From Lachnospiraceae bacterium 28-4 (GTDB lineage Bacteria > Bacillota > Clostridia > Lachnospirales > Lachnospiraceae), in the NCBI GenBank assembly GCA_000403275.2, contig KE159600.1, positions 220,191 to 266,912 of the forward strand: a stretch of 46,722 bases of DNA, in the 5' to 3' direction. Position numbers and translations under genes: made by a program. The notes beneath the pieces are model-generated. The model had not been told where the DNA came from. It was given only the letters and a program-made list of their open reading frames with translations, and searched no databases. Positions 16,733-25,149 of this stretch are shown piece by piece (within the stretch, counting starts at the first letter, position 1; every line of letters starts with the position of its first letter).

Positions 16733-18191
16733 ATAATTCCCTATATTCCTCATACGCAGATCGATCTGTCATAAATGCAACATAATCAAAAATTACTCTC
16801 ATTAATATGGGAGAAATCAATGTCTCCGTTTCCGGGTCATCCAGCAGCACGCGCAAGGCATTCCTGCATTCATAGTTATGCCATTTCTCCACATCCCCCG
16901 GATCAATTTTATATCCCAGTTCATTCCTGATCTTTTCCATAATACCGTTCGCCTGATCGGAAAGGAATCTGAAAAGTTCTTCTTTCATTAGTCGATTAAT
17001 ATACATATCCGGCAGCTGCTGTGGATTGGATTTATAAGCACGCAGCAATCGTCTGACGATATACTCGCTTCTCCCATCCATTCTCTGTACCTCATAAGAA
17101 TCCAAAATCGCATATTTTAAGCCGCTATTCAGTTTTTTATCGCATTTTTCTATCTCCGTACCCTTTAGGGAAAATATTTCCCTGACATCGCTTTCTTGTA
17201 TTTTAGTATATATATTTTCCAAATCACCCGGAATACGAATCCCATATTTTTCAGCAACCTTTTTCATACATTCCCGGAATTCCCGAATAAGTCCCGGAAC
17301 ATAGATCCCTATCACAAACTCAGCAAGATAATGGGGGAACATATCCCTCTCCCTGTCGCTGAGGAATTCATAATTTTCCGCCAACCTCCCCATCTCCTGA
17401 TAGATCTCTTTCATCTGTTCCGTTTCCGCAAACCTGCTCAATTCCCTGAACTGTTCCATGATCTGCTTCGGAGACATAATTTTCTGAAAATAGGCGTCCT
17501 CAATATCATGGTGCCTTTGCGCCACTTCATCCGCCCATTTTACAAGAAAAGCCTCTACGCTCCATGCAGGAATGACAGCCCCATCTTCCAGCGTCACTCC
17601 ACAATGTTTCTTATATATCCCAAAAAAGCTGGTTCTGCCTCTTTCACCCAGCTTCTTATACTCCGTACTACTATGCTCCCGGATTCCATAAAGCACAAAA
17701 TTAGAAAATTCACATCCCGTAGTATAATCTACCAATAAACGCACGCTTTGTAAATTATGTTTGAATCCTCTCATTTCTCCCGGCATATCCATACGCCCGC
17801 CATCTTTTAATGTATATTTTCTGTCCTCTCCGGACGAAAATCTGTGAATTGCCCGCTCTCCTACATGGCCGAAAGGTGTATGTCCCAAGTCATGCCCCAA
17901 AGCAACTGCCTCCGCAAGCTTCGCATCAAGGCCAAGTTCTTCCGCCATGTCAGCCGCAATTCTCGCCACTTCCAATGTATGCGTCAATCTTGTCCTCAAA
18001 TGCTCCCTTACATTGGAATGAAATACCTGTGTTTTTGCGGACAGATTCCGAAAGGCTACTGAATATAAAATGTTCTCCCTTTCTTTTCCAAATGAATGTT
18101 CTTTCTTCCAGCTGCCCTCTACCTGTACAAATGCCTCCGGCACCCGGAAAAGCCTCCCATAATCCACCGTTTTATCTTGCGTATTTTCCAT
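16725..18191 (-). CDS. dgt: dGTPase-like HD deoxynucleotide triphosphohydrolase
   Basis: A 488-residue Dgt-family enzyme predicted to split dNTPs into deoxynucleoside and triphosphate. The signature is complete: YSVAFRNLSAKTQVF, RTRLTHTLEVARIA, ALGHDLGHTPFGHVGE near residues 110-125, KHNLQSVRLL and the last metal Asp in WADEVAQRHHDIED. GGGGAAGGGGG before ATG 18191 decides the start. It lies 28 bases after the 46-residue membrane protein and overlaps the kinase-Nudix gene. dGTPases are known anti-phage effectors through dNTP depletion; here that role is an inference from the unusual company. Confidence 0.9.
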   Translation of the reverse strand: MENTQDKTVDYGRLFRVPEAFVQVEGSWKKEHSFGKERENILYSVAFRNLSAKTQVFHSNVREHLRTRLTHTLEVARIAADMAEELGLDAKLAEAVALGHDLGHTPFGHVGERAIHRFSSGEDRKYTLKDGGRMDMPGEMRGFKHNLQSVRLLVDYTTGCEFSNFVLYGIREHSSTEYKKLGERGRTSFFGIYKKHCGVTLEDGAVIPAWSVEAFLVKWADEVAQRHHDIEDAYFQKIMSPKQIMEQFRELSRFAETEQMKEIYQEMGRLAENYEFLSDRERDMFPHYLAEFVIGIYVPGLIREFRECMKKVAEKYGIRIPGDLENIYTKIQESDVREIFSLKGTEIEKCDKKLNSGLKYAILDSYEVQRMDGRSEYIVRRLLRAYKSNPQQLPDMYINRLMKEELFRFLSDQANGIMEKIRNELGYKIDPGDVEKWHNYECRNALRVLLDDPETETLISPILMRVIFDYVAFMTDRSAYEEYRELYE

Positions 18192-18219
18192 ATTTCCCCC
18201 TTCCCCTTTTTGATCCGGT

Positions 18220-18360
18220 CTACTCCAGCACTTCCGAAACAACCGTCACCGGAATCATACTTGTGCTTTTTACACTGGCCCACACCAATGCAAAATATAG
18301 CGATACAGCCAATGCCACTGCAACGACGCCCCCGATCACCGCTTTTTTTACGACCCTCAT
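18220..18360 (-). CDS. 46-residue single-pass membrane protein coupled to the ABC exporter
   Basis: Its ATG overlaps the stop of the ABC transporter gene in a TAATG arrangement, with GGAGGAGAGAGGG upstream. The 46 residues start with a basic MRVVKKAV, run through one hydrophobic helix (about residues 8-30, VIGGVVAVALAVSLYFALVW) and end with a short outer or cytoplasmic tail. No known family. It could be a subunit or regulator of the exporter, or the link to the dGTPase operon that begins 28 bases later. Confidence 0.7.
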   Translation of the reverse strand: MRVVKKAVIGGVVAVALAVSLYFALVWASVKSTSMIPVTVVSEVLE

Positions 18361-20105
18361 TATCCCTCTCTCCTCCTGACCTCTTCCATTTTCCCTTCTG
18401 AAACTCTGTAAATTATATCACAGTTTTCAATCGTATTCAATCGATGGGCAATGATAATCATCGTCTTTTTCCCATGAAAACTATTGATCGCCTCCATCAA
18501 GGCCGCCTCCGTTTCATTGTCCAATGCAGAAGTCGCCTCGTCAAACACAAGTATCTCCGGATTGTGGTACAATGCCCTGGCGATACCGATCCTTTGGCGC
18601 TGTCCGCCGGACAGCCTTACCCCTCTTTCCCCTACTTTCGTATCCAGCCCTTCCGGCAGCGATTCCACAAAATCTTTCAGCTGGGCCTCTTCCAAAGTTT
18701 CCCAGACTCTCTCCTCATCAATATCTTCCGCTTTAATGCCAAAACCGATGTTCTCCCTTATGGACTCATCGATCAGATAAATCGTCTGGGGAATATAACC
18801 GATCTGCGCCAGCCAGGAAGCGTAGCTTTCAAAAATATCCTTGCCGTCGCAGGTGATATTTCCTTCCTGCACGTGAAGCAGTCCCAATATAATGTCCACC
18901 GCCGTAGACTTTCCGGCTCCGGAAGTTCCCATAATCCCTACGGACTTTCCATAGGGAATCGTCATATTGGCATGATCAAATATCTTTTTATCCGTATTGG
19001 GATAAGCATAAGTAATGTTTGTCAGCTCTATCTTGTCATGAATCCCCATTTTCTTTTCATAATCACCGGTCCTTAAGTAGCTGTTCTCTTCCATGCTCTT
19101 CCTGCTTACCTTCATGTTTTCATAAACATAATCCAGACAGGGCTGGTTGTAAGCGATCTCCGCCAGATAAGTATTGATCCTGTTTAAACACGGCATCAAT
19201 CGGATCGCCGCCACCGCATAAATGGACAATACGGTAACAAGCTTGTCCACGTCATTGCCCGCTCCGATATACACCATAATATATCCCACCAGACTGCCGA
19301 TAAATACCGTCTCGATCAGATTTTTCGGGATGCAGTTCAATACCGCATATTTTTGTGACAACGTCGCCCCATATTTTCCCGAATTTTCATAGTTATAGGC
19401 AAAAAACTCCTCCCTATGAAGCACTTTCACATCTTTTATCCCGTAAATAGCCTGAATCCTCCATTTGGCGATTCTGGACTGTACTTCCTGGTTCCTTTTC
19501 CCCAGCGCGTTCAGCCTTGGCTTCATTCCTTTGCTCATCGATATGGTCACTACGCCGAATACGCCAACCATCATAACCGCCATTTTCCAATCGGTTATGA
19601 CAAGAACCCCCGCCAGAAATATAAATACGATAGCCTCGGAGGCAAATTGCAGAAGAACCATCATTAATTGAAAGAGGTTCGGTATATCGGAATCCGTCAT
19701 GCGAAATACCGTCGGAATATCCGCATCCAGATAAAATTCATAAGGTCTGTTTAAAAATTCCCGCAGCACCTGGCTGATCATCTTATTTTTGTTCACGGTA
19801 ATAAAACGATTTTGTTCATAAGTCAGCCATATGGTATAAAGATTTTTCAATACATAAACCCCGATCAGCATTGCCAGCAAAAACATGGTAAAGGTCTGCA
19901 TCGTTTCCATATGCATGATATCCATGACTTTTCCAACGATCTCATAACTTTGCAGAGACTCTTGGTCAAGAATCACCGAGATCACCGGCAGCATCGCCGA
20001 TACTCCCAGCGTTTCCACAATACCGCCTATAAAAATCATGATCCCCAGCAACAGTAGATGTATCTTCTGCCTCCGGTTAAAAATTGCCATCAATTTTTTA
20101 AACAT
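18360..20105 (-). CDS. ABC exporter with fused membrane and ATPase domains (glycan flippase-like)
   Basis: A 581-residue half-transporter. Six membrane helices occupy about residues 15-320, followed by an ATPase domain with Walker A GTSGAGKSTA, Q-loop YIPQTI, signature LSGGQRQR, Walker B ILVFDEATSALD and H-loop IIIAHRL. The layout and the TALI-like start resemble PglK/MsbA-type lipid-linked oligosaccharide flippases. ATG 20105 has AAGGTGG upstream and lies 20 bases after the DUF3431-like stop. With the neighbouring DUF3431-like and DUF6056-like genes it fits a surface-glycan export module. Confidence 0.9.
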   Translation of the reverse strand: MFKKLMAIFNRRQKIHLLLLGIMIFIGGIVETLGVSAMLPVISVILDQESLQSYEIVGKVMDIMHMETMQTFTMFLLAMLIGVYVLKNLYTIWLTYEQNRFITVNKNKMISQVLREFLNRPYEFYLDADIPTVFRMTDSDIPNLFQLMMVLLQFASEAIVFIFLAGVLVITDWKMAVMMVGVFGVVTISMSKGMKPRLNALGKRNQEVQSRIAKWRIQAIYGIKDVKVLHREEFFAYNYENSGKYGATLSQKYAVLNCIPKNLIETVFIGSLVGYIMVYIGAGNDVDKLVTVLSIYAVAAIRLMPCLNRINTYLAEIAYNQPCLDYVYENMKVSRKSMEENSYLRTGDYEKKMGIHDKIELTNITYAYPNTDKKIFDHANMTIPYGKSVGIMGTSGAGKSTAVDIILGLLHVQEGNITCDGKDIFESYASWLAQIGYIPQTIYLIDESIRENIGFGIKAEDIDEERVWETLEEAQLKDFVESLPEGLDTKVGERGVRLSGGQRQRIGIARALYHNPEILVFDEATSALDNETEAALMEAINSFHGKKTMIIIAHRLNTIENCDIIYRVSEGKMEEVRRREG

Positions 20106-20124
20106 TTTATCCACCTTTTCGCTT

Positions 20125-20979
20125 TTATAAGCCAATCCCCTTCTTCAGACGGTATTCCAGCTTTCTCAGTTTTTTCATTCTTTTTCCCCTGATCGAATCC
20201 TGGAACTGGATCAACGGAATCTGTTCTTCTATCTTTTTATCAAACAGCTCTTCGTCATTCATCCATTCGTTTTCTTCATAGGACTCGCAAAAAATCACCG
20301 GAAGCATCCGCTCCACATGGTGCGCCTCCGACGGAAAACTGGGCGACATTCCATAGTTCATAATCTTATTCAGGTTCCGGTAAAACTCCGGCGTATGCTT
20401 TCTGACCTGGGAACGCCCCACAATATAACATGCTCCCGGAGAAAATACATTGTATTTCGGCGTCACCGGTTTTTTATAAATGAAGGAAAGCAGACTGTTG
20501 TACTCATCAAAATAACGGTGCGGATGATTGGGCGACTCCACGTACCAGGAAGTATTTTCCTCCAGATAACGGGATTCACTCACCAGGCATTCGATCGGAT
20601 CACCTTCCGCAGACACGATTCCCTGCTGTTTCAGCTTCGCAAAGATATCCTTATCTTCATATAAAAATGTAAAATACCTGTTATCGTAAACACGGTCAAA
20701 ATATTTCTTCGAGCAATGGCGGCCCAGCATATTTCCTTTGCACAGGCAGACATATTCCGGCAAACTATCATAATAATCTGAAAAATACTGAAAATAAGTG
20801 GTAATGTTATGCCCCGTATTTTCTATATGCATATAGTGATATCCCCGTTTTTCCAGCTCCGCCGTCACTTTCGGATCGATAGAAGCATCATATATAATAT
20901 AATCCCTGCAATATCCCACCAATTCCTCGGGAACCGTATTAAAATTATGAATTACAAAAAAAGTATCCGTTTTCCTCAT
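20125..20979 (-). CDS. DUF3431-like protein, probably glycan related
   Basis: A 284-residue soluble protein. The stretch ENTGHNITTYFQYFSDYYDS followed by LPEYVCLCKGN resembles DUF3431 proteins, which are found with glycosyltransferases. No signal peptide. The C-terminal end is basic (RGKRMKKLRKLEYRLKKG), which could bind the membrane surface. GGAGG with AGGAAAAG lies before the ATG. It is the second gene of the operon, 29 bases after the DUF6056-like gene. The enzymatic activity is unknown. Confidence 0.65.
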   Translation of the reverse strand: MRKTDTFFVIHNFNTVPEELVGYCRDYIIYDASIDPKVTAELEKRGYHYMHIENTGHNITTYFQYFSDYYDSLPEYVCLCKGNMLGRHCSKKYFDRVYDNRYFTFLYEDKDIFAKLKQQGIVSAEGDPIECLVSESRYLEENTSWYVESPNHPHRYFDEYNSLLSFIYKKPVTPKYNVFSPGACYIVGRSQVRKHTPEFYRNLNKIMNYGMSPSFPSEAHHVERMLPVIFCESYEENEWMNDEELFDKKIEEQIPLIQFQDSIRGKRMKKLRKLEYRLKKGIGL

Positions 20980-21008
20980 CTTTTCCTCACATTCCTCCGT
21001 TCTCCGGG

Positions 21009-22403
21009 TCAGCCTCCTTCGTTCCAGTCTTCCCTTGGGACTGCCTCTATATTGTTCAGCCCGTATTTTATGCGGAAGACCTCATTGATCCAAAAATCTT
21101 CTTCCATGGAAATATCGTTATCATACATAAAACTGTATTTCGTTTGAAACTCCGGCCTTAACATAGGAAGCGTCAAATCGTAATTTCCCTGGCTTGTCTG
21201 CTCCAGAATATATGCCTCTCTTTCGTTCACCTCGCGCAATATTCTGGCCAGGTTGGCACCGTTTTCCGTATAAACAAAAAACATCCAGATTGTTGCCGCC
21301 ACAATCCCCCCTGTCTTCAGCGAGATCAGCAAAGTATCCTCTTCCCTGATCCTCTGAATCATCTGTATACAGGCTATGGCAAAGAAGATATTCGCCCCAA
21401 AATAGGCCCGCGGCATCGGCTCCGGCGTCAAAATCAGCACATAACTCGTAGCCAGCCCTGCCAGGCAGAAAATAAAGGAATCCGTAAACTCTTCCAGTTT
21501 TCTTCCTTTATAAAGCAAATAGGCGCAGAGCAGACAAATCACAGCGATATAGATCATCATATATTCATTGACAGCCTTGTTAATCTTCAATCCCCTGCTC
21601 ACATAAACCATAAAACCGCTGTATACTTCATCCGCCTTCATCAGCGCTCCCCTGGCCTTGTTGCCGGGAGCCAGCACCATGACCAGAAAGCCGGACGCCA
21701 TACCGGCGAGCCCGGCAATCGTCCAAGGGCATATCTTTTTTTTCTTATAAAAATAAAGGAGAGAAAACAACAAGGCGATCAGAATGCCGCCCCCCGATGT
21801 ATTCTCATTGCCCCACCCGGCCAAAATTCCGAAAAAGAATAATGCCGCGCTGACCAGGATCGCTTTTTTCCGTCCCTTTCCCTCTTTCATGCTTTTTTCC
21901 AAAAACTGATACTTGTCGGAATCCATAAAATAACGGAATAAAGTCAGGAATCCAAGCAGGATCACAATTCCCCAAAGATAATTGCACGCTCCTCCCAGCC
22001 ACAAAACAGTCTGGTCAAAGTCCACGCTGAAATTCCACAGGAACAAGTTAATCAATATCAGCAGAAACACATCATATTTTTTCCTGTCCTTCACGTTGTA
22101 ATAAATCAACAGCGTGAGAAGAACAAAGCACAAACTGTTGCACAAATCAAAAATCCACTTGGGCGTGAGGCTGAATATCTTTAAAATAATCTGAAGCACC
22201 GACCTCCCTGTCCATGTCATATACTGTTTGTATTCCTGTCTGAAAATATCCAGCGGCGAACTATAATCCGACGCCCGGAACAACAGGTCGTCTGACATAA
22301 GGGGCGTCATAAAGTTGTAAATCCATATTGCCAGAAAACTGATTGCCAGGCAGATTAAGAAAAGTGTCTTCCTCCCCTTATCATTCCAATATAATTTCTT
22401 CAC
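21009..22403 (-). CDS. DUF6056-like polytopic membrane protein (GT-C-like)
   Basis: A membrane protein of about 464 residues with around ten hydrophobic helices. Recognisable DUF6056-like blocks are MSDDLLF after the first helix, WLGGACNYLWG, GWGNENTSGGGI and MVLAPGNKARGA. Such proteins resemble GT-C glycosyltransferases or O-antigen-modifying enzymes. I chose the GTG at 22403 because GGAGG sits five bases upstream of it; an ATG four codons earlier overlaps that ribosome site. First gene behind the promoter at 22.5 kb. Confidence 0.75.
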   Translation of the reverse strand: MKKLYWNDKGRKTLFLICLAISFLAIWIYNFMTPLMSDDLLFRASDYSSPLDIFRQEYKQYMTWTGRSVLQIILKIFSLTPKWIFDLCNSLCFVLLTLLIYYNVKDRKKYDVFLLILINLFLWNFSVDFDQTVLWLGGACNYLWGIVILLGFLTLFRYFMDSDKYQFLEKSMKEGKGRKKAILVSAALFFFGILAGWGNENTSGGGILIALLFSLLYFYKKKKICPWTIAGLAGMASGFLVMVLAPGNKARGALMKADEVYSGFMVYVSRGLKINKAVNEYMMIYIAVICLLCAYLLYKGRKLEEFTDSFIFCLAGLATSYVLILTPEPMPRAYFGANIFFAIACIQMIQRIREEDTLLISLKTGGIVAATIWMFFVYTENGANLARILREVNEREAYILEQTSQGNYDLTLPMLRPEFQTKYSFMYDNDISMEEDFWINEVFRIKYGLNNIEAVPREDWNEGG

Positions 22404-22492
22404 GCTAACCTCCATGCCGCAGCTTCGCTGCGTCTCAAATCTAAATGAAAAATGCCGTATTCCAGGTGTTTTGTTATAGCGGCATATTTATG

Positions 22493-22521
22493 ATTATAGC
22501 AAAATGTCCCCGCCATTTCAA
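22493..22521 (-). promoter_or_regulatory. Strong sigma-A promoter for the 22.4-11.4 kb gene chain
   Basis: On the minus strand TTGAAA, a 17-base spacer ending in TGC, and TATAAT form a near-consensus promoter with an extended -10. The leader of about 80 bases contains a perfect GCAGC/GCTGC hairpin at 22418-22435. No other convincing promoter was seen between the tightly packed downstream genes. Confidence 0.8.
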
Positions 22522-22596
22522 CAAACTTATCCCATTCCGGCGGCAATTCCCCGCCCCAGGCATTTCCGGCAGAAATTCGCGTGCCACAATAAAACA

Positions 22597-22625
22597 TTTA
22601 CACAGAAATATAAATATGATAAAAT
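22597..22625 (+). promoter_or_regulatory. Sigma-A promoter of the BlaI-like gene
   Basis: TTTACA and TAAAAT are separated by 17 bases, divergent from the minus-strand promoter at 22493-22521. The two start sites lie about 150 bases apart, so one regulator could affect both. Confidence 0.6.
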
Positions 22626-22708
22626 GGGACAAAATAAGACGATAAAAGCAGCATATGACCGATGTGACAGCCAATGCTGCTTTATTTTTACGAATTGAGG
22701 TGACGAGT

Positions 22709-22981
22709 ATGGGTATAAAAATAAACGGATGCAGCGTATCCCCGCGTGAAATGGATATTCTTCATATATTGTGGACGGCGGGCGAACCACTGCTGGCATC
22801 CGAGATCATGGAATCCAAGGACGAATTGAAACTGGCAACCGTTCACACTACATTAACCAGAATGTTGAAGAAAAATCTTATCACGGTCGCAGGTTTCGCC
22901 AGAAGCGGTAACGTATTTGGACGACGATACACCCCACTGGTCAGCCGCCAGGAATTCGAATCACAAAATCCTGCTCGTTGA
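22709..22981 (+). CDS. Short BlaI/MecI-family winged-helix regulator
   Basis: A 90-residue protein containing just the winged-helix DNA-binding domain of BlaI/MecI/CopY repressors: VSPREMDILHILWTAGEPLLA, then SEIMESK and LATVHTTLTRMLKKNLIT. Family members are usually about 120-130 residues with a C-terminal dimerisation helix that carries the protease site; that part is missing here after YTPLVSRQEFE. GAGGTGACGAGT before ATG 22709 decides the start. No BlaR1-like partner is nearby. It is divergent from the glycan/nucleotide operon and could regulate it. Confidence 0.82.
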   Translation: MGIKINGCSVSPREMDILHILWTAGEPLLASEIMESKDELKLATVHTTLTRMLKKNLITVAGFARSGNVFGRRYTPLVSRQEFESQNPAR

Positions 22982-23087
22982 GGTCTTTATTTCCTTTCTT
23001 TCCCCTAATATACCTTTTCATCCAATATTCAAAATTTTCCCTTTCCTCATCTGACCCATAACTGAATCATTAAATTCTGTGCGTAAA

Positions 23088-23783
23088 TTAATTTGAGTGA
23101 ATTACTTCATAGCGCAATCTAAGATATGAGTTCTCTAAAACTACACATTCCTGCAATTTCAACACACCTAATTTTGATAATTCGCTTTCTGACAATAAGG
23201 ATTTTCCATCAATTAGAGTGGACGTATCTTTACCGCCAATTAATACAGGCGCCACGACAATATCGATATAATCTATCAACTCTTCACGAAGAAACAGTCC
23301 GTTTAATGTACCGCCTGTTTGTATCGTTATTCTCTCACAATCATATTCTGATTTGAGTTTTGTAAGAACATCTTTCAGCGATAGTTCCTTTTGATATATG
23401 ATATGGAGATTCTCTTCTTCCATTCCAAATGCCGGATGGTTTTCGTTGGATGTAACCAAAACGAATTGTTTTGATAAAGCACAAAAATAGCGTATGCCAT
23501 GTTCCTTTAAATGTTGATTATCAATTATAACAAAGGAGACCGGCGTTTTATTTGGCATGTCCGCTGTGTTAATGCCGATCTTGGCTTGCACTCTGCCGGA
23601 ATTTATCGACCATAAATCCGTCGTCTGCTCTATTTCATAATATTGATGTAATCCTTCTTTCACTCCTGCAATTTTAGGAAAATCCTTATCCACGTCTAAA
23701 TTATCTGATGCGCCAGTGCTGATTTTTCCATCGACCGACACCAGCATAAATAATGTTGTAATAGCTCTGTCCATTTTATCCAT
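23088..23783 (-). CDS. RibD C-terminal/dihydrofolate reductase-like protein
   Basis: A 231-residue NADPH-dependent reductase of the RibD-C/DHFR fold. The N-terminal FMLVSVDGKISTG and the C-terminal GGTLNGLFLREELIDYIDIVV followed by APVLIGGKDTST are typical. AAGGAATTT precedes the ATG at 23783. It follows guaA with a 13-base gap on the same strand. The physiological substrate is unclear; no riboflavin genes are nearby. Confidence 0.85.
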   Translation of the reverse strand: MDKMDRAITTLFMLVSVDGKISTGASDNLDVDKDFPKIAGVKEGLHQYYEIEQTTDLWSINSGRVQAKIGINTADMPNKTPVSFVIIDNQHLKEHGIRYFCALSKQFVLVTSNENHPAFGMEEENLHIIYQKELSLKDVLTKLKSEYDCERITIQTGGTLNGLFLREELIDYIDIVVAPVLIGGKDTSTLIDGKSLLSESELSKLGVLKLQECVVLENSYLRLRYEVIHSN

Positions 23784-23796
23784 AATAAATTCCTTA

Positions 23797-25089
23797 TCAC
23801 TCCCATTCAATCGTCGCCGTAGGCTTCGGACTCAAATCGTAGCAGACCCTGTTCACATTGGGAACCTCTTTCATAATTCTGTCCGTGATCTTCAGCAGCA
23901 CCTGCCAGTCCACCTGTTCCACCGTCGCGCTCATGGCATCCACCGTATTCACCGCGCGGATGATTACCGGATACTCAAAGCATCTCGCATGATTTCGCAC
24001 GCCCACCGATTTGAAATCCGGCACCGCCGTAAAATACTGCCACACTTTCCTGTCAAGCCCGGCTATCGCGAACTCCTCTCGTAAAATGGCATCCGACTCC
24101 CGCACTGCTTCCAGGCGTTCTTTCGTAATGGCTCCCAGGCACCTTACACCCAGCCCCGGCCCCGGGAACGGCTGGCGGTATACCATCTCTCTTGGAAGCC
24201 CAAGTTCCAGACCACAGGCACGCACTTCGTCTTTAAACAGATAATACAATGGTTCCACCAGATCGAATTTCAGATCTTCGGGAAGCCCGCCTACGTTATG
24301 GTGGGATTTTACCATTTTCGCCGTCTTCGTGCCCGACTCAATGATATCAGGATAAATCGTCCCCTGCGCCAGAAAATCAATGCCTTCCAATTTGCGCGCC
24401 TCTTCTTCGAATACACGGATGAATTCCGCGCCGATAATCTTTCTCTTCTGTTCAGGATCTGCCACTCCGGCCAGTTTTCCGAGAAAACGTTCCTGGGCGT
24501 CCACATAAACCAGGTTGGCGTCCATCTGATTTTTAAATACTTCGATTACGCTTTCCGATTCGCCCTTCCGCATCAGCCCATGGTTCACATGTACGCAAAC
24601 CAGCTGCCGGCCAATGGCTTTGATCAACAGGGCAGCCACTACCGAACTGTCCACGCCGCCCGACAGCGCCAGCAACACCTTTTTATCCCCTACTTTTCTG
24701 CGTACCAGTTCCACCTGATCCTCAATAAAATTCTTCATATTCCAGTTCGCTTCCGCCTTGCAGTCGCCGAATACAAATTTCTTCAACCCCTCTTCTTCCG
24801 GCATCGCCTCCAGCTTCTGCGGGCATTTGGACGTGGGATGGTCAATGGACATCATCGGGCAGCCCATATCATACAATTCCTGACGTATTTCCACAGGACT
24901 TCCATCCACCACCCTGTTCTCTCCTCCAAATAAAATAATCCCTTTTAGATTTCCTGATTTTTCCAGATCTTCCGCCGTAATATCATGAGGGTATATCTCA
25001 CTGTACACGCCCAAAGCGCGGATCGCCCTCGCCAGCTCTGTATTTTTTGTGCTTCCAAGATCCAAAACTGCTATCATGTCCTGTTTCAT
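23797..25089 (-). CDS. guaA: GMP synthase with a shortened, cysteine-less glutaminase domain
   Basis: GuaA makes GMP from XMP, ATP and an ammonia source. The ATP-pyrophosphatase half is complete (LLALSGGVDSSVVAALL near residue 140, QPFPGPGLGVRCLG, and the C-terminal PKPTATIEWE). The N-terminal amidotransferase half is only about 115 residues instead of nearly 200: where glutamine-dependent enzymes have GICYGMQ this one reads SIDHPTS, and the segment holding the catalytic His and Glu is missing. The protein should use free ammonia or a partner glutaminase. GGAGGAATGGG precedes the ATG. Confidence 0.92.
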   Translation of the reverse strand: MKQDMIAVLDLGSTKNTELARAIRALGVYSEIYPHDITAEDLEKSGNLKGIILFGGENRVVDGSPVEIRQELYDMGCPMMSIDHPTSKCPQKLEAMPEEEGLKKFVFGDCKAEANWNMKNFIEDQVELVRRKVGDKKVLLALSGGVDSSVVAALLIKAIGRQLVCVHVNHGLMRKGESESVIEVFKNQMDANLVYVDAQERFLGKLAGVADPEQKRKIIGAEFIRVFEEEARKLEGIDFLAQGTIYPDIIESGTKTAKMVKSHHNVGGLPEDLKFDLVEPLYYLFKDEVRACGLELGLPREMVYRQPFPGPGLGVRCLGAITKERLEAVRESDAILREEFAIAGLDRKVWQYFTAVPDFKSVGVRNHARCFEYPVIIRAVNTVDAMSATVEQVDWQVLLKITDRIMKEVPNVNRVCYDLSPKPTATIEWE

Positions 25090-25149
25090 CCCATTCCTCC
25101 TGCCTTTTCATTCATCGCCTGTTTTTGCCGGTTTCCATCGGGGAACCGG

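Noticed and set aside
16725-16753. Frameshift or fusion between the dGTPase and kinase-Nudix genes
   Set aside because: The overlap is a normal coupled stop-start with its own ribosome site; both proteins are complete.
23797-25089. GMP synthase truncation caused by a frameshift
   Set aside because: The frame runs without interruption from a good start through both halves, and no lost segment was found in the other frames upstream.
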